A stretch of 27,246 nt of DNA from SLJM01 sp964415785 (GCA_964415785.1 CAYQBU010000035.1:1-27246); one strand, 5' to 3'. Shown: positions 6,974 through 15,444, counted from the first letter of the stretch. Numbers and translations: made by a program. The notes: generated by a model not told the origin, from the letters alone.

Positions 6974-9900
6974 TCACTCTCCTGCACGCTGATGGCGCAT
7001 CGATGCATCGTCGGGCCAATATCGCTTTCGAGAAAAAGGCTGTACCGCTCGCTCTTCATCGGTCGATCGGGCCTCTTCAGGTGGCTCCTCGAGGACCACA
7101 TGGGCATTGGTGCCCCCGAAGCCAAAGGAGCTTACGCCCATGATGCGTGGATCAGCGGCGCTCTCCCGACGACCGGGCCAGGGCTGGGGATCCGAGGCGA
7201 TCTGAAACCGGGTCTTCTCGAGCTCACAGGCCGGGTTTGGGGTGTCAAACCCCACCTGGGGTGGGATGGTTCCCCGCTCGCAGACGAGGGCGGCTTTGAT
7301 CAATCCCGCCACTCCGGCGCCGGCCTCCAGATGTCCTATCTGGGATTTCAGCGCTCCCAAAAACCGATGCGAGCGCCGCGCTTTCGTCTCAGGGGATTCG
7401 AAAACGTCGCGCAGGGCCCCGACCTCTATGGCGTCGCCGAGTTCGGTGCCCGTCCCGTGGGCTTCGATGGCCCCAATGGACTCTTCGTCCACCCCGGCAT
7501 CGGCCATCGCCTGGCGAATCACCTGCACCTGAGCCCCTCGGTTGGGGGCCGTCAATCCATTGCTCTTTCCATCCTGCACGATCGCCGACCCTCGGATCAC
7601 CGCCCGCACCGGGTCGCCATCTCTCAGTGCCGCAGACAACGGCTTGAGCATCACCATTCCACAGCCCTCGCCGCGCACATAGCCGTTGGCCGCCGCATCA
7701 AAGGTTCGACATTCCCCGGTAGCCGACAGCATCCTGGCCTGAGAGAAGGCCACCGACATGTCGGGAGCCAAAACCGCGTTGACCCCGCCGACAAAGGCCT
7801 GATCGCAGCGTCCAGCCCTCAGGTTGAGGATCGCCTGCTCCAGCGCCACCAGCGACGACGAACAGGCCGTATCCACCACGGCACTGGGCCCTCTCAGATC
7901 CAACCAATAACTCAGTCGATTGGCCGTCACCGCCGGTGCCATCCCCGTCGCTGCCCTGACGGGAGGCCCATCGTATAAACGGGCGAAGTCGCTTCCACTT
8001 TGGCCGATAAACACACCGGTCATCGTCCCCCGCAGCGCCTCGAGCTCCCACTGAGCATCCTCCACGGCCCGATAGGCCGTCTCCAGCACCATCCGCTGCT
8101 GGGGATCCATGGCCCGCGCCTCGCGAGGCGAGATACCAAAAAGGGCGGCGTCGAACGTATCAATGCCCTTCACAAAACCGGCTCGGTCCGAGGCCATGGT
8201 ATCGAAACCCGCCACCTCGGGGTCGGTGAACGTCCCGGGCTCCCATCGCCAGGATTCGACCTCCGAGAATGCAGGCCGGCCCTCGAGCAACAACGACCAG
8301 AACGCCTCCAGTCCGTCGGCCTCTGGAAAGCGGCATCCCATGCCCACAATAGCCACCGGATCGCCCCCCAACGATGTTGCACCCTGGGTGCGACGAGATG
8401 CCTGTATGGTCTCGGATCCGCGTTCTTCATCCGCCAAAAAGCCTGCCAGATCGGCGATCGTGGGATGGTCGTAGAGGGCCGTGGCATCAATGGTCTCTTC
8501 GAGCACCACCTCCAGCTCCCCGACGATGCCGACGGCCTCTGCGGAGTCAACGCCCAGCGAGGAGAAGGGTCGCCGGCGATCGATGTCCGCGGCGTCCACA
8601 CCACTGAGTTCGGCGACCCGTCGCCGCAACCAGGCCTCGATGGCAGCCTGATTGCGCCCGATCTCATCGCCGCTGTCGTCGCTGGAATGGGGACTATCGC
8701 CCTGGCCCCGGCGAGCCACGACGTCCAGGCTCTGGTTGAGGTAAGACTCCCGGGCTGCGAAGCGGCGAATCTTGCCACTGGAGGTCTTTTCGATGGTCCG
8801 CGGCTCGATGAGCAACACCTCGTGGGGCACGACGCGGTGGATCGTCGCCACCTGTTGGGCCACTTCGCGGCCGAGCTCATCGGGATCGCTGCAGCGCGAT
8901 GGATCGACCTCATGGACGATCACCAGTTTTTCTTCGCCGTCCTCATCGATGGAAAACGCCGCCCCGCAGCCCGGGCGAATGGCCTCGGACACCGCCTCCA
9001 CGGTGGCCTCGATATCTTGGGGATAGTGGTTGACCCCGCGAATGATGATCAGATCCTTGAGCCGGCCGGCCACCACCAATTCGCCGTCGACCACGGCGCC
9101 CAGATCGCCGGTTCGCAAAAAGGGCCCCGTGCCGTCGTCCAGGCTCGCTGCGAAGACCTCCCGGTTAACCTCTTCGCGCTGCCAGTACCCGGGCGCCACG
9201 CTGCCTCGGCGAAGCCAGATCTCACCGATCTCGCCGTCTTCCAGAGCTCGGTGGGACTCCGGTGTCACGATCTGCAGGTCAAAATCTTCGCAGATCCGCC
9301 CGCAACTCACGTATTCGTCGTCCTCCACGTTCACCGTGATCGGTTCCTCACCTTTTGGCACCGAGGCCACGATCAACCCCACCTCCGCGAGCCCATAGGC
9401 CGGCACGAAGGCCGACTGCTCGAACCCACAGGGCTCGAAAAAGGCTGAAAAGCGCTCCAGGGTCTGTCGACGAATGGGCTCCGCTCCGTTGACGGCCAAC
9501 GTCCAGGTGCTCAAGTCGAGGCGATCACGCGTGGCAGCCGAAGTTTTTCGCACCGCCAGATCGTAGCCAAAATTGGGGGCCGCCGACGCCGTCCCTCCGA
9601 AGCGATCGATGGCCTCGACCCACCGCGAGGGCCGCTTCAAAAAGTCCAGTGGCGACATCAAAACACTTTCACACCCGCAGTAGACGGGCTGAATCACGGC
9701 CCCGATAAGACCCATATCGTGATATAGCGGAAGCCAGTGGACGCCGACGTCGTCCTCGCTCAACTCGAAGGCCGAATTGATCATGGCCTCGTTGGCCATC
9801 AACGTCTGATGCTCCAACATCACCCCTTTGGCCCGCCCGGTCGATCCCGACGTATATTGCAAAAACGCCAGCGTCGATGGCGTCACCTCCGGCGTTTTCC

Positions 9901-10384
9901 ACGACGCACTGGCCTCTTCTTCGATGACGTCGGTTGCCAGCCACTCCATCTCACCCAACTCCGGTGCCTGCATCGCCAGCGCCGATGCCATGGAGCTGAT
10001 CATCTCCGTCGACATCGCTACCGTGGCCCCCGAATCCTCGACGATGGCCTGCAGCCTTGGCAGGGTTCGCTCCAACCGACTCGGATTCGGAGGATAGGCC
10101 GGCACGGCCACCCCTCCGGCGTACAGGCACCCGAAAAAGGCCTCCACATAATCCAGTGATGGGGGATATAAAATGAGCACCCGATCGCCGACATCGATCT
10201 TCTCCGCCAGACGCTCCCCGAGCGCTCTCGCACGTCGATGGAGGGCCTCAAAACTCAGGACCTCCGGCGTTGGATCGTCGCCTTTCAAGAACTTGAATCC
10301 CCGCTCCGGGGGCGCCATCTCAGCACGCCAGCGCAGCATCTCAACCAGATCGCTTACCGACGTCGGTGGACGGGACTGCTTCAT
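6974..10384 (-). CDS. FAAL-ACP-ketosynthase megasynthase
   Basis: A 1136-residue loading-plus-condensing module. The fatty-acyl-AMP ligase region (about 1-550) has YTSGSTGRAKG (177-187), YHDMG (221-225), NGAEPI (299-304), AYGLAEVGL (329-337) and K538 in TSSGKIRR. The carrier domain follows (about 575-650; S614 in LGVDSAEA). The ketosynthase (about 675-1100) has C841 in DTACSSS, H976 in EAHGTGT and H1018 in SQIGHLEAGAG. There is no acyltransferase domain, yet the extreme C-terminus keeps QPFSRKRYW (1115-1123), the linker that normally follows an AT. The extender must come in trans. The ATG at 10384 follows AGAGGA; a TTG at 10432 would add 16 unlikely residues. It should activate a free fatty acid as acyl-AMP, load it on the ACP and elongate it. 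Confidence 0.92.
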   Translation of the reverse strand: MKQSRPPTSVSDLVEMLRWRAEMAPPERGFKFLKGDDPTPEVLSFEALHRRARALGERLAEKIDVGDRVLILYPPSLDYVEAFFGCLYAGGVAVPAYPPNPSRLERTLPRLQAIVEDSGATVAMSTEMISSMASALAMQAPELGEMEWLATDVIEEEASASWKTPEVTPSTLAFLQYTSGSTGRAKGVMLEHQTLMANEAMINSAFELSEDDVGVHWLPLYHDMGLIGAVIQPVYCGCESVLMSPLDFLKRPSRWVEAIDRFGGTASAAPNFGYDLAVRKTSAATRDRLDLSTWTLAVNGAEPIRRQTLERFSAFFEPCGFEQSAFVPAYGLAEVGLIVASVPKGEEPITVNVEDDEYVSCGRICEDFDLQIVTPESHRALEDGEIGEIWLRRGSVAPGYWQREEVNREVFAASLDDGTGPFLRTGDLGAVVDGELVVAGRLKDLIIIRGVNHYPQDIEATVEAVSEAIRPGCGAAFSIDEDGEEKLVIVHEVDPSRCSDPDELGREVAQQVATIHRVVPHEVLLIEPRTIEKTSSGKIRRFAARESYLNQSLDVVARRGQGDSPHSSDDSGDEIGRNQAAIEAWLRRRVAELSGVDAADIDRRRPFSSLGVDSAEAVGIVGELEVVLEETIDATALYDHPTIADLAGFLADEERGSETIQASRRTQGATSLGGDPVAIVGMGCRFPEADGLEAFWSLLLEGRPAFSEVESWRWEPGTFTDPEVAGFDTMASDRAGFVKGIDTFDAALFGISPREARAMDPQQRMVLETAYRAVEDAQWELEALRGTMTGVFIGQSGSDFARLYDGPPVRAATGMAPAVTANRLSYWLDLRGPSAVVDTACSSSLVALEQAILNLRAGRCDQAFVGGVNAVLAPDMSVAFSQARMLSATGECRTFDAAANGYVRGEGCGMVMLKPLSAALRDGDPVRAVIRGSAIVQDGKSNGLTAPNRGAQVQVIRQAMADAGVDEESIGAIEAHGTGTELGDAIEVGALRDVFESPETKARRSHRFLGALKSQIGHLEAGAGVAGLIKAALVCERGTIPPQVGFDTPNPACELEKTRFQIASDPQPWPGRRESAADPRIMGVSSFGFGGTNAHVVLEEPPEEARSTDEERAVQPFSRKRYWPDDASMRHQRAGE
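8375..8394 (+). repeat. Dispersed 20-base near-palindrome, copy 2 (inside the FAAL-ACP-KS gene)
   Basis: Identical 20 bases to copies 1 and 3; identity with copy 3 extends two further bases on the left (GA, 8373-8374). It encodes part of RRTQGAT in the linker between the carrier domain and the ketosynthase. The reading frame differs from that of copy 1. Confidence 0.85.
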
Positions 10385-10496
10385 AACTTCCTCTTCAACA
10401 GATCGTGGCCCTTTTATAGAAGGACTTCTCAAGCGCCAGCCGAGGATCTAAGTCCAGACCCGGTCGCGATTCAAGCCCACAGCGCGATGTCCACAT

Positions 10497-11258
10497 TTAT
10501 TGCTGCACGGTCTTTGCCCTCTCGGACTGAAATCGGCGCCATAAACTGGGCACAAGTCGGCGCGGACGAGTCACGGAACGCAGATAATAATGGGCGCGAA
10601 TCAATCGCCGCTCCTCGGGGGTCAAATCGCCCTGACGCCCCAATTTTTGGCGGCGTTGGCGCAACGCCTCATAGAGGCTCAGAGCCGCCGCCACTGAGAT
10701 ATTATAACTCTGAACAAAGCCCTGAATGGGGATGATGCAGCGTCGGTCGCAGGTCTCGAGCACCTCGGGACTTACCCCATCTCTCTCATTGCCAAAGACG
10801 AGGGCCGTCGGCGAGGTAAAATCGATGGCCTCAAGATCCACATCGGCGTCCAAGTCCGTGGCCACCACCTCGTAGCCGCGCTCCTGGAGCGACAGCACGC
10901 AATCCTTTGGCGACCGCCAACGATGAACGTCCACCCATTTATCGGCCCCCTGGGTCACCCGACGCGAGGTCTTATAATCCGGTTGGGTATCAATAATATG
11001 GGCCTCTTGATACCCCATCCCCTCGGCGCTACGAAGCACGGCCGATGTATTGCCCCGATCATAGATCCCATCCATAACCGGGATCACCGTCAGGGTTCGC
11101 TCATCGAGCACGGCCTCGATCTTGGCCCGACGCTGCTCCGTGAGCTGGTCGCGCAAAAGCTCCGTTAAGTCACCCGCCCCAATATAAAGCTCTTCGTCCA
11201 GGTGCAAGCGCGCCCCCAGATCTATGGGATCGACATATTTAAACCCACGCATGGCCAT
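10497..11258 (-). CDS. trmH: tRNA (guanosine-2'-O-)-methyltransferase TrmH family (SpoU)
   Basis: Predicted SAM-dependent 2'-O-methylation, probably of G18 in tRNA. The 253-residue protein shows the three SpoU motifs: DRGNTSAVLRSAEGMGY (motif 1), VFGNERDGVSPEVL (motif 2) and IPIQGFVQSYNISVAAALSLYEALRQR (motif 3). These form the trefoil-knot SAM site. The tail after motif 3 is also TrmH-like, which argues for tRNA Gm18 rather than rRNA activity, though family members are easily confused. The ATG at 11258 has AGAGGA three bases upstream; a second ATG two codons on is also possible. The gene lies 112 bases upstream of the lipid cluster on the same strand, but the gap and housekeeping role suggest separate control. 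Confidence 0.85.
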   Translation of the reverse strand: MAMRGFKYVDPIDLGARLHLDEELYIGAGDLTELLRDQLTEQRRAKIEAVLDERTLTVIPVMDGIYDRGNTSAVLRSAEGMGYQEAHIIDTQPDYKTSRRVTQGADKWVDVHRWRSPKDCVLSLQERGYEVVATDLDADVDLEAIDFTSPTALVFGNERDGVSPEVLETCDRRCIIPIQGFVQSYNISVAAALSLYEALRQRRQKLGRQGDLTPEERRLIRAHYYLRSVTRPRRLVPSLWRRFQSERAKTVQQ

Positions 11259-11402
11259 CGTTCCTCTGCAAGCTTTTTCATTGCTTCCTCGAGGCCACCC
11301 TTATCAAAGCACCACGCGCACTGCACGGCTCCTGCCAAAGCCGCACTGGCGCGGCGACCAAGATTTCACAATACTACTTACGCCGTGCACGCTCATCCTA
11401 CC

Positions 11403-12464
11403 ATGCCCAGGTCTTCAATGCTTTCACCTTATCGCAGGCTCCCCTTTATTGTCGCCCTCTTGAGCGTTCTCTGCATCGGCGTGTCAGCATCGGCGATGGA
11501 GATCAGCTACACCACCCTGGACAATCAACCCCCGCAGGGCGATCCCCCCTCGGTGACGGTTACGCCCAGCGCTCCCGTCCTGGACGCCACGTTGACCATC
11601 ACCCGTTCGGGCACTCCCATCGTCGAGGAGACCTACGAGTATCTCACCTCCGACGAGGGCGCCCACGTGGAAATCGAACAGCGCGAGGGCACCCAACAAT
11701 ACCGGGCTCGCCTGGAGGGCATGGACCAGCAAGGTGGCGACGTGGACGCCTCCTTTGAATTTGAGCTGCGCGTCAGCTCGTCATTAGACGTCACCATCTT
11801 GCGCGACGAAGTGGACCTCGACGGCGGCCAACTCCCCATCGAGATCACCCAACCGGCCGTTCGCATCGAGCTCCAGATCGACGATGAACAGGGCCAGCGC
11901 TGGGTCGACGAGACACTGGAAGAGTCGTTTTCCGCCGGCCGCGTCGACCTCCAATGGCCCACCGACGAAGACCGTCAAGTCGGCGGCGCCCGCATCACCG
12001 TCCACCACCCCTCCGGCCAATGGGTCGCCCATACCCTGGAACCCTTTTCTGTGGAATTGCCGCAGCAGGTCATCGGTTTTGAAACCGGGACGGCCGACCT
12101 CGAAGAGTCGGAGATCCCCAAGCTCGAAGAGACCCGAGAGGAGTTGGCCTCGCTGCTCGACGAACACGGCGACTCTGTCGATGGCTTGCGCCTCTACGTC
12201 GCTGGCTATACGGACACCGTCGGCCCCGCGGAGACGAACCTCCAGCTCAGCCAGCAACGGGCCCGGGCCATCGCCCGCTGGTTCGACGGCCAGGGCATCG
12301 ACATCCCCATCTACTTTCAGGGCTTTGGCCAGGAGGCGCTGGCCGTCGACACCCCGGATAACACCGAGGAAGAAGCCAACCGCCGCGCGGTTTATATTCT
12401 GGGCAATACGCCGCCATCGCGCTCTGAGGACATCCCCCGTGACGATTGGCGGCGCTTGCCCTGA
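11403..12464 (+). CDS. Secreted OmpA-family protein
   Basis: A 353-residue exported protein. The signal peptide has a basic start (PYRR) and a hydrophobic core FIVALLSVLCIGV, ending ASA before MEISYTT. The middle (about 30-225) is a beta-rich, acidic region with no recognised domain. The last third is an OmpA C-terminal domain: GFETGTADLEESE, GYTDTVGPAETNLQLSQQRA and NRRAVYIL. That fold binds peptidoglycan diaminopimelate in the periplasm. The reading frame is open further upstream, but the first in-frame ATGs that place the signal peptide correctly are 11403 and 11418; neither has a strong ribosome site. It is divergent from trmH. The acidic middle may contact outer-membrane or surface partners, but that is speculation. 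Confidence 0.85.
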   Translation: MPRSSMLSPYRRLPFIVALLSVLCIGVSASAMEISYTTLDNQPPQGDPPSVTVTPSAPVLDATLTITRSGTPIVEETYEYLTSDEGAHVEIEQREGTQQYRARLEGMDQQGGDVDASFEFELRVSSSLDVTILRDEVDLDGGQLPIEITQPAVRIELQIDDEQGQRWVDETLEESFSAGRVDLQWPTDEDRQVGGARITVHHPSGQWVAHTLEPFSVELPQQVIGFETGTADLEESEIPKLEETREELASLLDEHGDSVDGLRLYVAGYTDTVGPAETNLQLSQQRARAIARWFDGQGIDIPIYFQGFGQEALAVDTPDNTEEEANRRAVYILGNTPPSRSEDIPRDDWRRLP

Positions 12465-12495
12465 CCTGGTCTAACCCAACACGACGCCGAACCCG

Positions 12496-12524
12496 TTGCG
12501 CTACCCGCGACCTTAACGAATAAT
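12496..12524 (+). promoter_or_regulatory. Weak candidate promoter before the 12568 gene
   Basis: TTGCGC (12496-12501) and AATAAT (12519-12524) are 17 bases apart, 43 bases before the gene start. The match to sigma-70 hexamers is partial. Confidence 0.25.
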
Positions 12525-12567
12525 ACCCACGCCCGTTTCCTGCTTATTTTGCGCCCGGAGCCACCCC

Positions 12568-13527
12568 ATGGAAGAAGAAGTCAGCGAGAGCGTCTATCTG
12601 CGAACCACTGAACGCGCAGAGGGCGTCGCCTGGCTGGAAAGCCAATCTTTGCCGGGCTACGTCCTTGAGCCCCGCGGTCAGTGGCTCCAGGTCTTTCCCG
12701 ACTGGCGAGGCCTCGATGACCCCACCAATAGTGCCAAAGCCCTCAAGGCGCTGCCCAGCGAAGCCATCTACTACTACTTTGCGGAGCAACAATTATGGTC
12801 GCTGGGGCTCTATCGCGACGGGGAGCCCGTCTTTCGATACGAGTGCATCTGGATGATCGATGACTTTAGCCTCGAGGGCCTCGAGCTCGACGAGGTCGCC
12901 GACACCCTGGACTTGGATTCCTCCTTTCTCGAGGAGGTATTCTACATCGGTGATGGCCCCATCGGCTGGGATCAACTCGCCGAGAATGCAGCCCAATTTG
13001 CCGACGCCGCCGGCCTCCCCAATCATGCCTTTGCCTCCTTCGAATTGATCGACGAAGACGCCGAGCAATCGGGGATGGACCGCTACTTCGTCGGCCCATC
13101 CGTGGGCTATGATGCCGAGGTCAAAGAGCCCTCGCCTTCCCACGTCGAGGACGCGGCTTCATCGGGCGACTCCCCACCTAAACTCGGCCTCTCCGAGGAA
13201 CCGAAGCGCGTCGGCGGCGACGCCCCGTGGCAAAAGGTCTACGATCTGGCCAGTCAATTTCTTCAACGGCTCCACGACGAAGAATTGATCGAATTGACCG
13301 TCGACAACCGCCTGGCCCGCGACCGGCTCATCGAGCGCCTGACCACCACGGTCATTGAGAACCCCATCGCCACGGATGAACAGGTCCTCAACTACTGGCT
13401 CAATGACCTGATGACCTGCCCCGAAATCGTCGATATCTTCGCCACCGATGCCATGCTCGCCGAAGCTTATCAGGGGGCCAAAGGCGATGTCGTAGAACCG
13501 GAAGCCGACGTCGACCTTCTGCCATGA
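12568..13527 (+). CDS. Hypothetical acidic protein
   Basis: I do not recognise this 319-residue protein. It has no signal peptide or membrane segment and looks cytoplasmic and strongly acidic. The N-terminal part (about 1-170) is rich in aromatic residues (YYYFAEQQLWSLGLY, YECIWMIDD) and looks globular. A low-complexity linker (about 180-215, Pro/Ser/Glu) leads to a helical C-terminal part (KVYDLASQFLQRLHDEELIEL and on). GGAG lies seven to eight bases before the ATG, supporting the start. Its stop overlaps the start of the next gene by 4 bases (ATGA, 13524-13527), so the two proteins are probably made together. Confidence 0.75.
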   Translation: MEEEVSESVYLRTTERAEGVAWLESQSLPGYVLEPRGQWLQVFPDWRGLDDPTNSAKALKALPSEAIYYYFAEQQLWSLGLYRDGEPVFRYECIWMIDDFSLEGLELDEVADTLDLDSSFLEEVFYIGDGPIGWDQLAENAAQFADAAGLPNHAFASFELIDEDAEQSGMDRYFVGPSVGYDAEVKEPSPSHVEDAASSGDSPPKLGLSEEPKRVGGDAPWQKVYDLASQFLQRLHDEELIELTVDNRLARDRLIERLTTTVIENPIATDEQVLNYWLNDLMTCPEIVDIFATDAMLAEAYQGAKGDVVEPEADVDLLP

Positions 13528-13877
13528 AACCCTTTTCGAGCTGGCATCCGCTCACCGCTGAAGGGGTCCGTTCAAAGGCCCCTGAGGAGCCCTGCGCCAT
13601 CCAGGTGCGGCGCCAACAGGGATTGGTGAACTACCCCAACGGCAAGAGCGCTATGGTCTGGTATGGCTACGGTGCCCGGGGCCAAGACCTCCTTCGTCGC
13701 GAATTTGAAGGCGAAATCGCCTCCCCCGGCCAGCTCGGCCAGGGGCCGCTGCTCTTTCGCTACCTCTGCGGGGGCGACGAAGCCCTGGAGACGATCAACC
13801 TTCTGGCCCATAAATTCCGGCGGCGCTTCGGTCGCCTCCCCATCCTCCTGGATGACGAAGTTCCACCCACCACCTGA
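13524..13877 (+). CDS. Hypothetical small basic protein, coupled to the upstream gene
   Basis: A 117-residue protein I do not recognise. It begins MKPFSSWHPLTAEGVRS and contains VNYPNGKSAMVWYGYGARGQDLL and LAHKFRRRFGRLP. The short beta-strand pairs followed by an arginine-rich helix faintly recall GIY-YIG-like folds, but the key residues are not convincing and I assign no function. The start overlaps the upstream stop as ATGA, a standard coupling arrangement. Upstream partner is acidic and this one is relatively basic, so a complex is conceivable. It converges on the DoxX-like gene with 16 bases between stops. Confidence 0.7.
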   Translation: MKPFSSWHPLTAEGVRSKAPEEPCAIQVRRQQGLVNYPNGKSAMVWYGYGARGQDLLRREFEGEIASPGQLGQGPLLFRYLCGGDEALETINLLAHKFRRRFGRLPILLDDEVPPTT

Positions 13878-13893
13878 CCTCCATAGAGGCCCA

Positions 13894-14415
13894 TTACCTG
13901 GCAAACCCCTTGAGTTTTCCGGCCCGCGAAAGCATCCCGCGTCGCCGCAGATCCTCATGCACGATAAGCCCCAACCCGGCCAGACACGCCAGGGGAATCA
14001 ACGCCATCCAGGGTCCATCAAACGCCAGATGCGTATAGGCTGCACCGGCCATGATAACCCCCAGATAACTCGCCGCATAAGCCGCGCTCCGTGGCAGGAT
14101 CAATAAAATGGCTCCCACAACCTGAGAGACTCCCACAAAGGTTTGAAAGCCCTCGGAGTATCCCCATTCGCTAAACTGATGGGTGATCGAGTCCGCCCCC
14201 AGCAATTTCGAAATCCCTGCAAAAACAAACACTCCCGCCAAAAGCAATGTCAGTACCCAATAGCCGACCCGGCGCGGGTTGTCTTTAATCTCCCCGGACA
14301 AAACGCCATCGGGATGCTTTTTGCTCAAGGTCGACGACCTCAAGAAGAATACAAAACCCAGAGTCAAAACCACCACGGGAATGGTGACGAATAAAGCAAT
14401 TGCATTGATCTCCAT
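13894..14415 (-). CDS. DoxX-family membrane protein
   Basis: A 173-residue inner-membrane protein with about five hydrophobic segments. An extra N-terminal helix (ALFVTIPVVVLTLGFVFFL) and a charged loop precede the DoxX core. The core has VFAGISKLLG, then a loop with FSEWGYSEGFQTFVGVSQVVGAILLILP, and LGVIMAGAAYTHL, the usual DoxX/DUF4870-like helical bundle signature. Members are often linked to redox or stress tolerance but have no settled biochemical role. AGGA six bases before the ATG supports the start. Neighbouring minus-strand genes at 14528 and 14938 are also small membrane proteins, though the 112-base gap gives no proof of one operon. Confidence 0.8.
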   Translation of the reverse strand: MEINAIALFVTIPVVVLTLGFVFFLRSSTLSKKHPDGVLSGEIKDNPRRVGYWVLTLLLAGVFVFAGISKLLGADSITHQFSEWGYSEGFQTFVGVSQVVGAILLILPRSAAYAASYLGVIMAGAAYTHLAFDGPWMALIPLACLAGLGLIVHEDLRRRGMLSRAGKLKGFAR

Positions 14416-14521
14416 GCCAGTTCCTCGGGCTGCAATTCACCAGTGAGCTTGCGAGCGCCACGATCGACTGCATCCAAGAAACCTTATCAGTCCCCGACAA
14501 AAGTCCAGCATTTACTGACCA

Positions 14522-14541
14522 ACCCCGTCAGAGATCGGGGT
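14522..14541 (-). terminator. Possible weak stem-loop at the end of the DUF2752 gene
   Basis: ACCCCG and CGGGGT form a 6-base stem around an 8-base loop that includes the stop codon of the gene at 14528. No U-rich tail follows, so it may be only a weak terminator or an RNA-end structure. Confidence 0.3.
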
Positions 14542-14944
14542 GGCATCCTCCGAATAACCGCACCGCCCAATAGCCGACAATCAGCGCTCCCAACACGATC
14601 CACACCGCCGATTCCCATCGACGATAGAGCTTCTTGCCCCCCTCCCATATATCGCGCTTAGTCCCATGATCGACGACCCGCACAAACGCCAATACCAATA
14701 ACCCCGCCACCAGGAGCACTCCACCGACGTGATAGCCCAGGGCCACCAGCACATCGCCCTGTGCTGTGGCCACCACAGAACGGGTCATCCCACACCCCGG
14801 ACAGGGAAAGTCAAAAACGAAACGACTCGGACAGTGAATCAAGGACGGCAGCGGTGTCCTGGGATAGACCCAGGCCACGGCCACCAAACCAAGCGCTGCC
14901 GCCACCCACCACAGCGTTGTTCGCCGGCGATTCGCGTCTACCAT
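14528..14944 (-). CDS. DUF2752 family membrane protein
   Basis: A 138-residue protein with three likely membrane helices (WWVAAALGLVAVAWV, VGGVLLVAGLLVLAFV, VWIVLGALIVGYWAV). Between the first two lies the DUF2752 signature FPCPGCGMTRSVVATAQGD, with two cysteines in a CPGC arrangement followed by a T-R-S helix. The function of the family is unknown. Its ATG (14944) overlaps the stop of the upstream DUF4234-like gene by 7 bases, so the two are probably one translational unit. Confidence 0.82.
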   Translation of the reverse strand: MVDANRRRTTLWWVAAALGLVAVAWVYPRTPLPSLIHCPSRFVFDFPCPGCGMTRSVVATAQGDVLVALGYHVGGVLLVAGLLVLAFVRVVDHGTKRDIWEGGKKLYRRWESAVWIVLGALIVGYWAVRLFGGCHPDL

Positions 14945-15444
14945 GGCTCCTGGTTCCCACCGGACTCAACCTGCCCATCCACGCCCTGCGGAGGAGCCGA
15001 TCCTTGTGCCTGGGGGCCTGTTCCCTGCCTCATCTGCGGCGAAAGCCCATCGATCTCCTGTTCCAGCCGGTCGTATTGGTGACCTTCCGATGGTGGGTGC
15101 CCCTCTTCCCAGGCGTGGTTCATCGAACGCTGGTAAAAAAGCGGCCCCAACCCAAAGAAATTGGTCAGAAACAAGAGCACGGGCTCCATCTGCGGTTTTA
15201 ACCCCCACCGCTGCTCGATCTCACAGATCGCTTCCGCCGAGCGCCATTCCCAGACCAAAAACCAGATGCCACAGGTCACAAACCCCAGTACGAATTCCAC
15301 CACCCAATTGAAGCGTTTTTCGCCCAGGCCCTTATTGATATCTTCGCAGGCTACGATCATCCAATACAGATAATAAAACCCACAGGTAAAGATGGTTAAC
15401 ACGAGCGTCATGATCGGTTCGCGTACTGTTCCTCGCTGCTCCAT
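14938..15444 (-). CDS. DUF4234-like membrane protein
   Basis: A 168-residue protein with about three hydrophobic stretches. The start PIMTLVLTIFTCGFYYLYWM matches the DUF4234 pattern (a short helix ending T-C-G-x-Y-x-x-Y-W); a near repeat follows as LGFVTCGIWFLVWEW. The last 45 residues are a disordered, Gln/Gly/Pro-rich cytoplasmic tail. A GGGAG about seven bases before the ATG at 15444 supports the start. It overlaps the DUF2752 gene by 7 bases. The family has no assigned function. The duplicated T-C-G-x-[YW] motif within one protein suggests an internal repeat of the helical hairpin. Confidence 0.78.
   Translation of the reverse strand: MEQRGTVREPIMTLVLTIFTCGFYYLYWMIVACEDINKGLGEKRFNWVVEFVLGFVTCGIWFLVWEWRSAEAICEIEQRWGLKPQMEPVLLFLTNFFGLGPLFYQRSMNHAWEEGHPPSEGHQYDRLEQEIDGLSPQMRQGTGPQAQGSAPPQGVDGQVESGGNQEPW

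Noticed and set aside
8000..9448. 482-residue plus-strand open frame inside the megasynthase gene
   Set aside because: Fully antisense to FAAL-ACP-KS domains with intact catalytic motifs; composition is that of a shadow frame.
11322..11389. TGCACGGC / GCCGTGCA inverted repeat before the OmpA-family gene
   Set aside because: The 8-base arms are 52 bases apart with no supporting inner pairing; in GC-rich DNA this can be chance.
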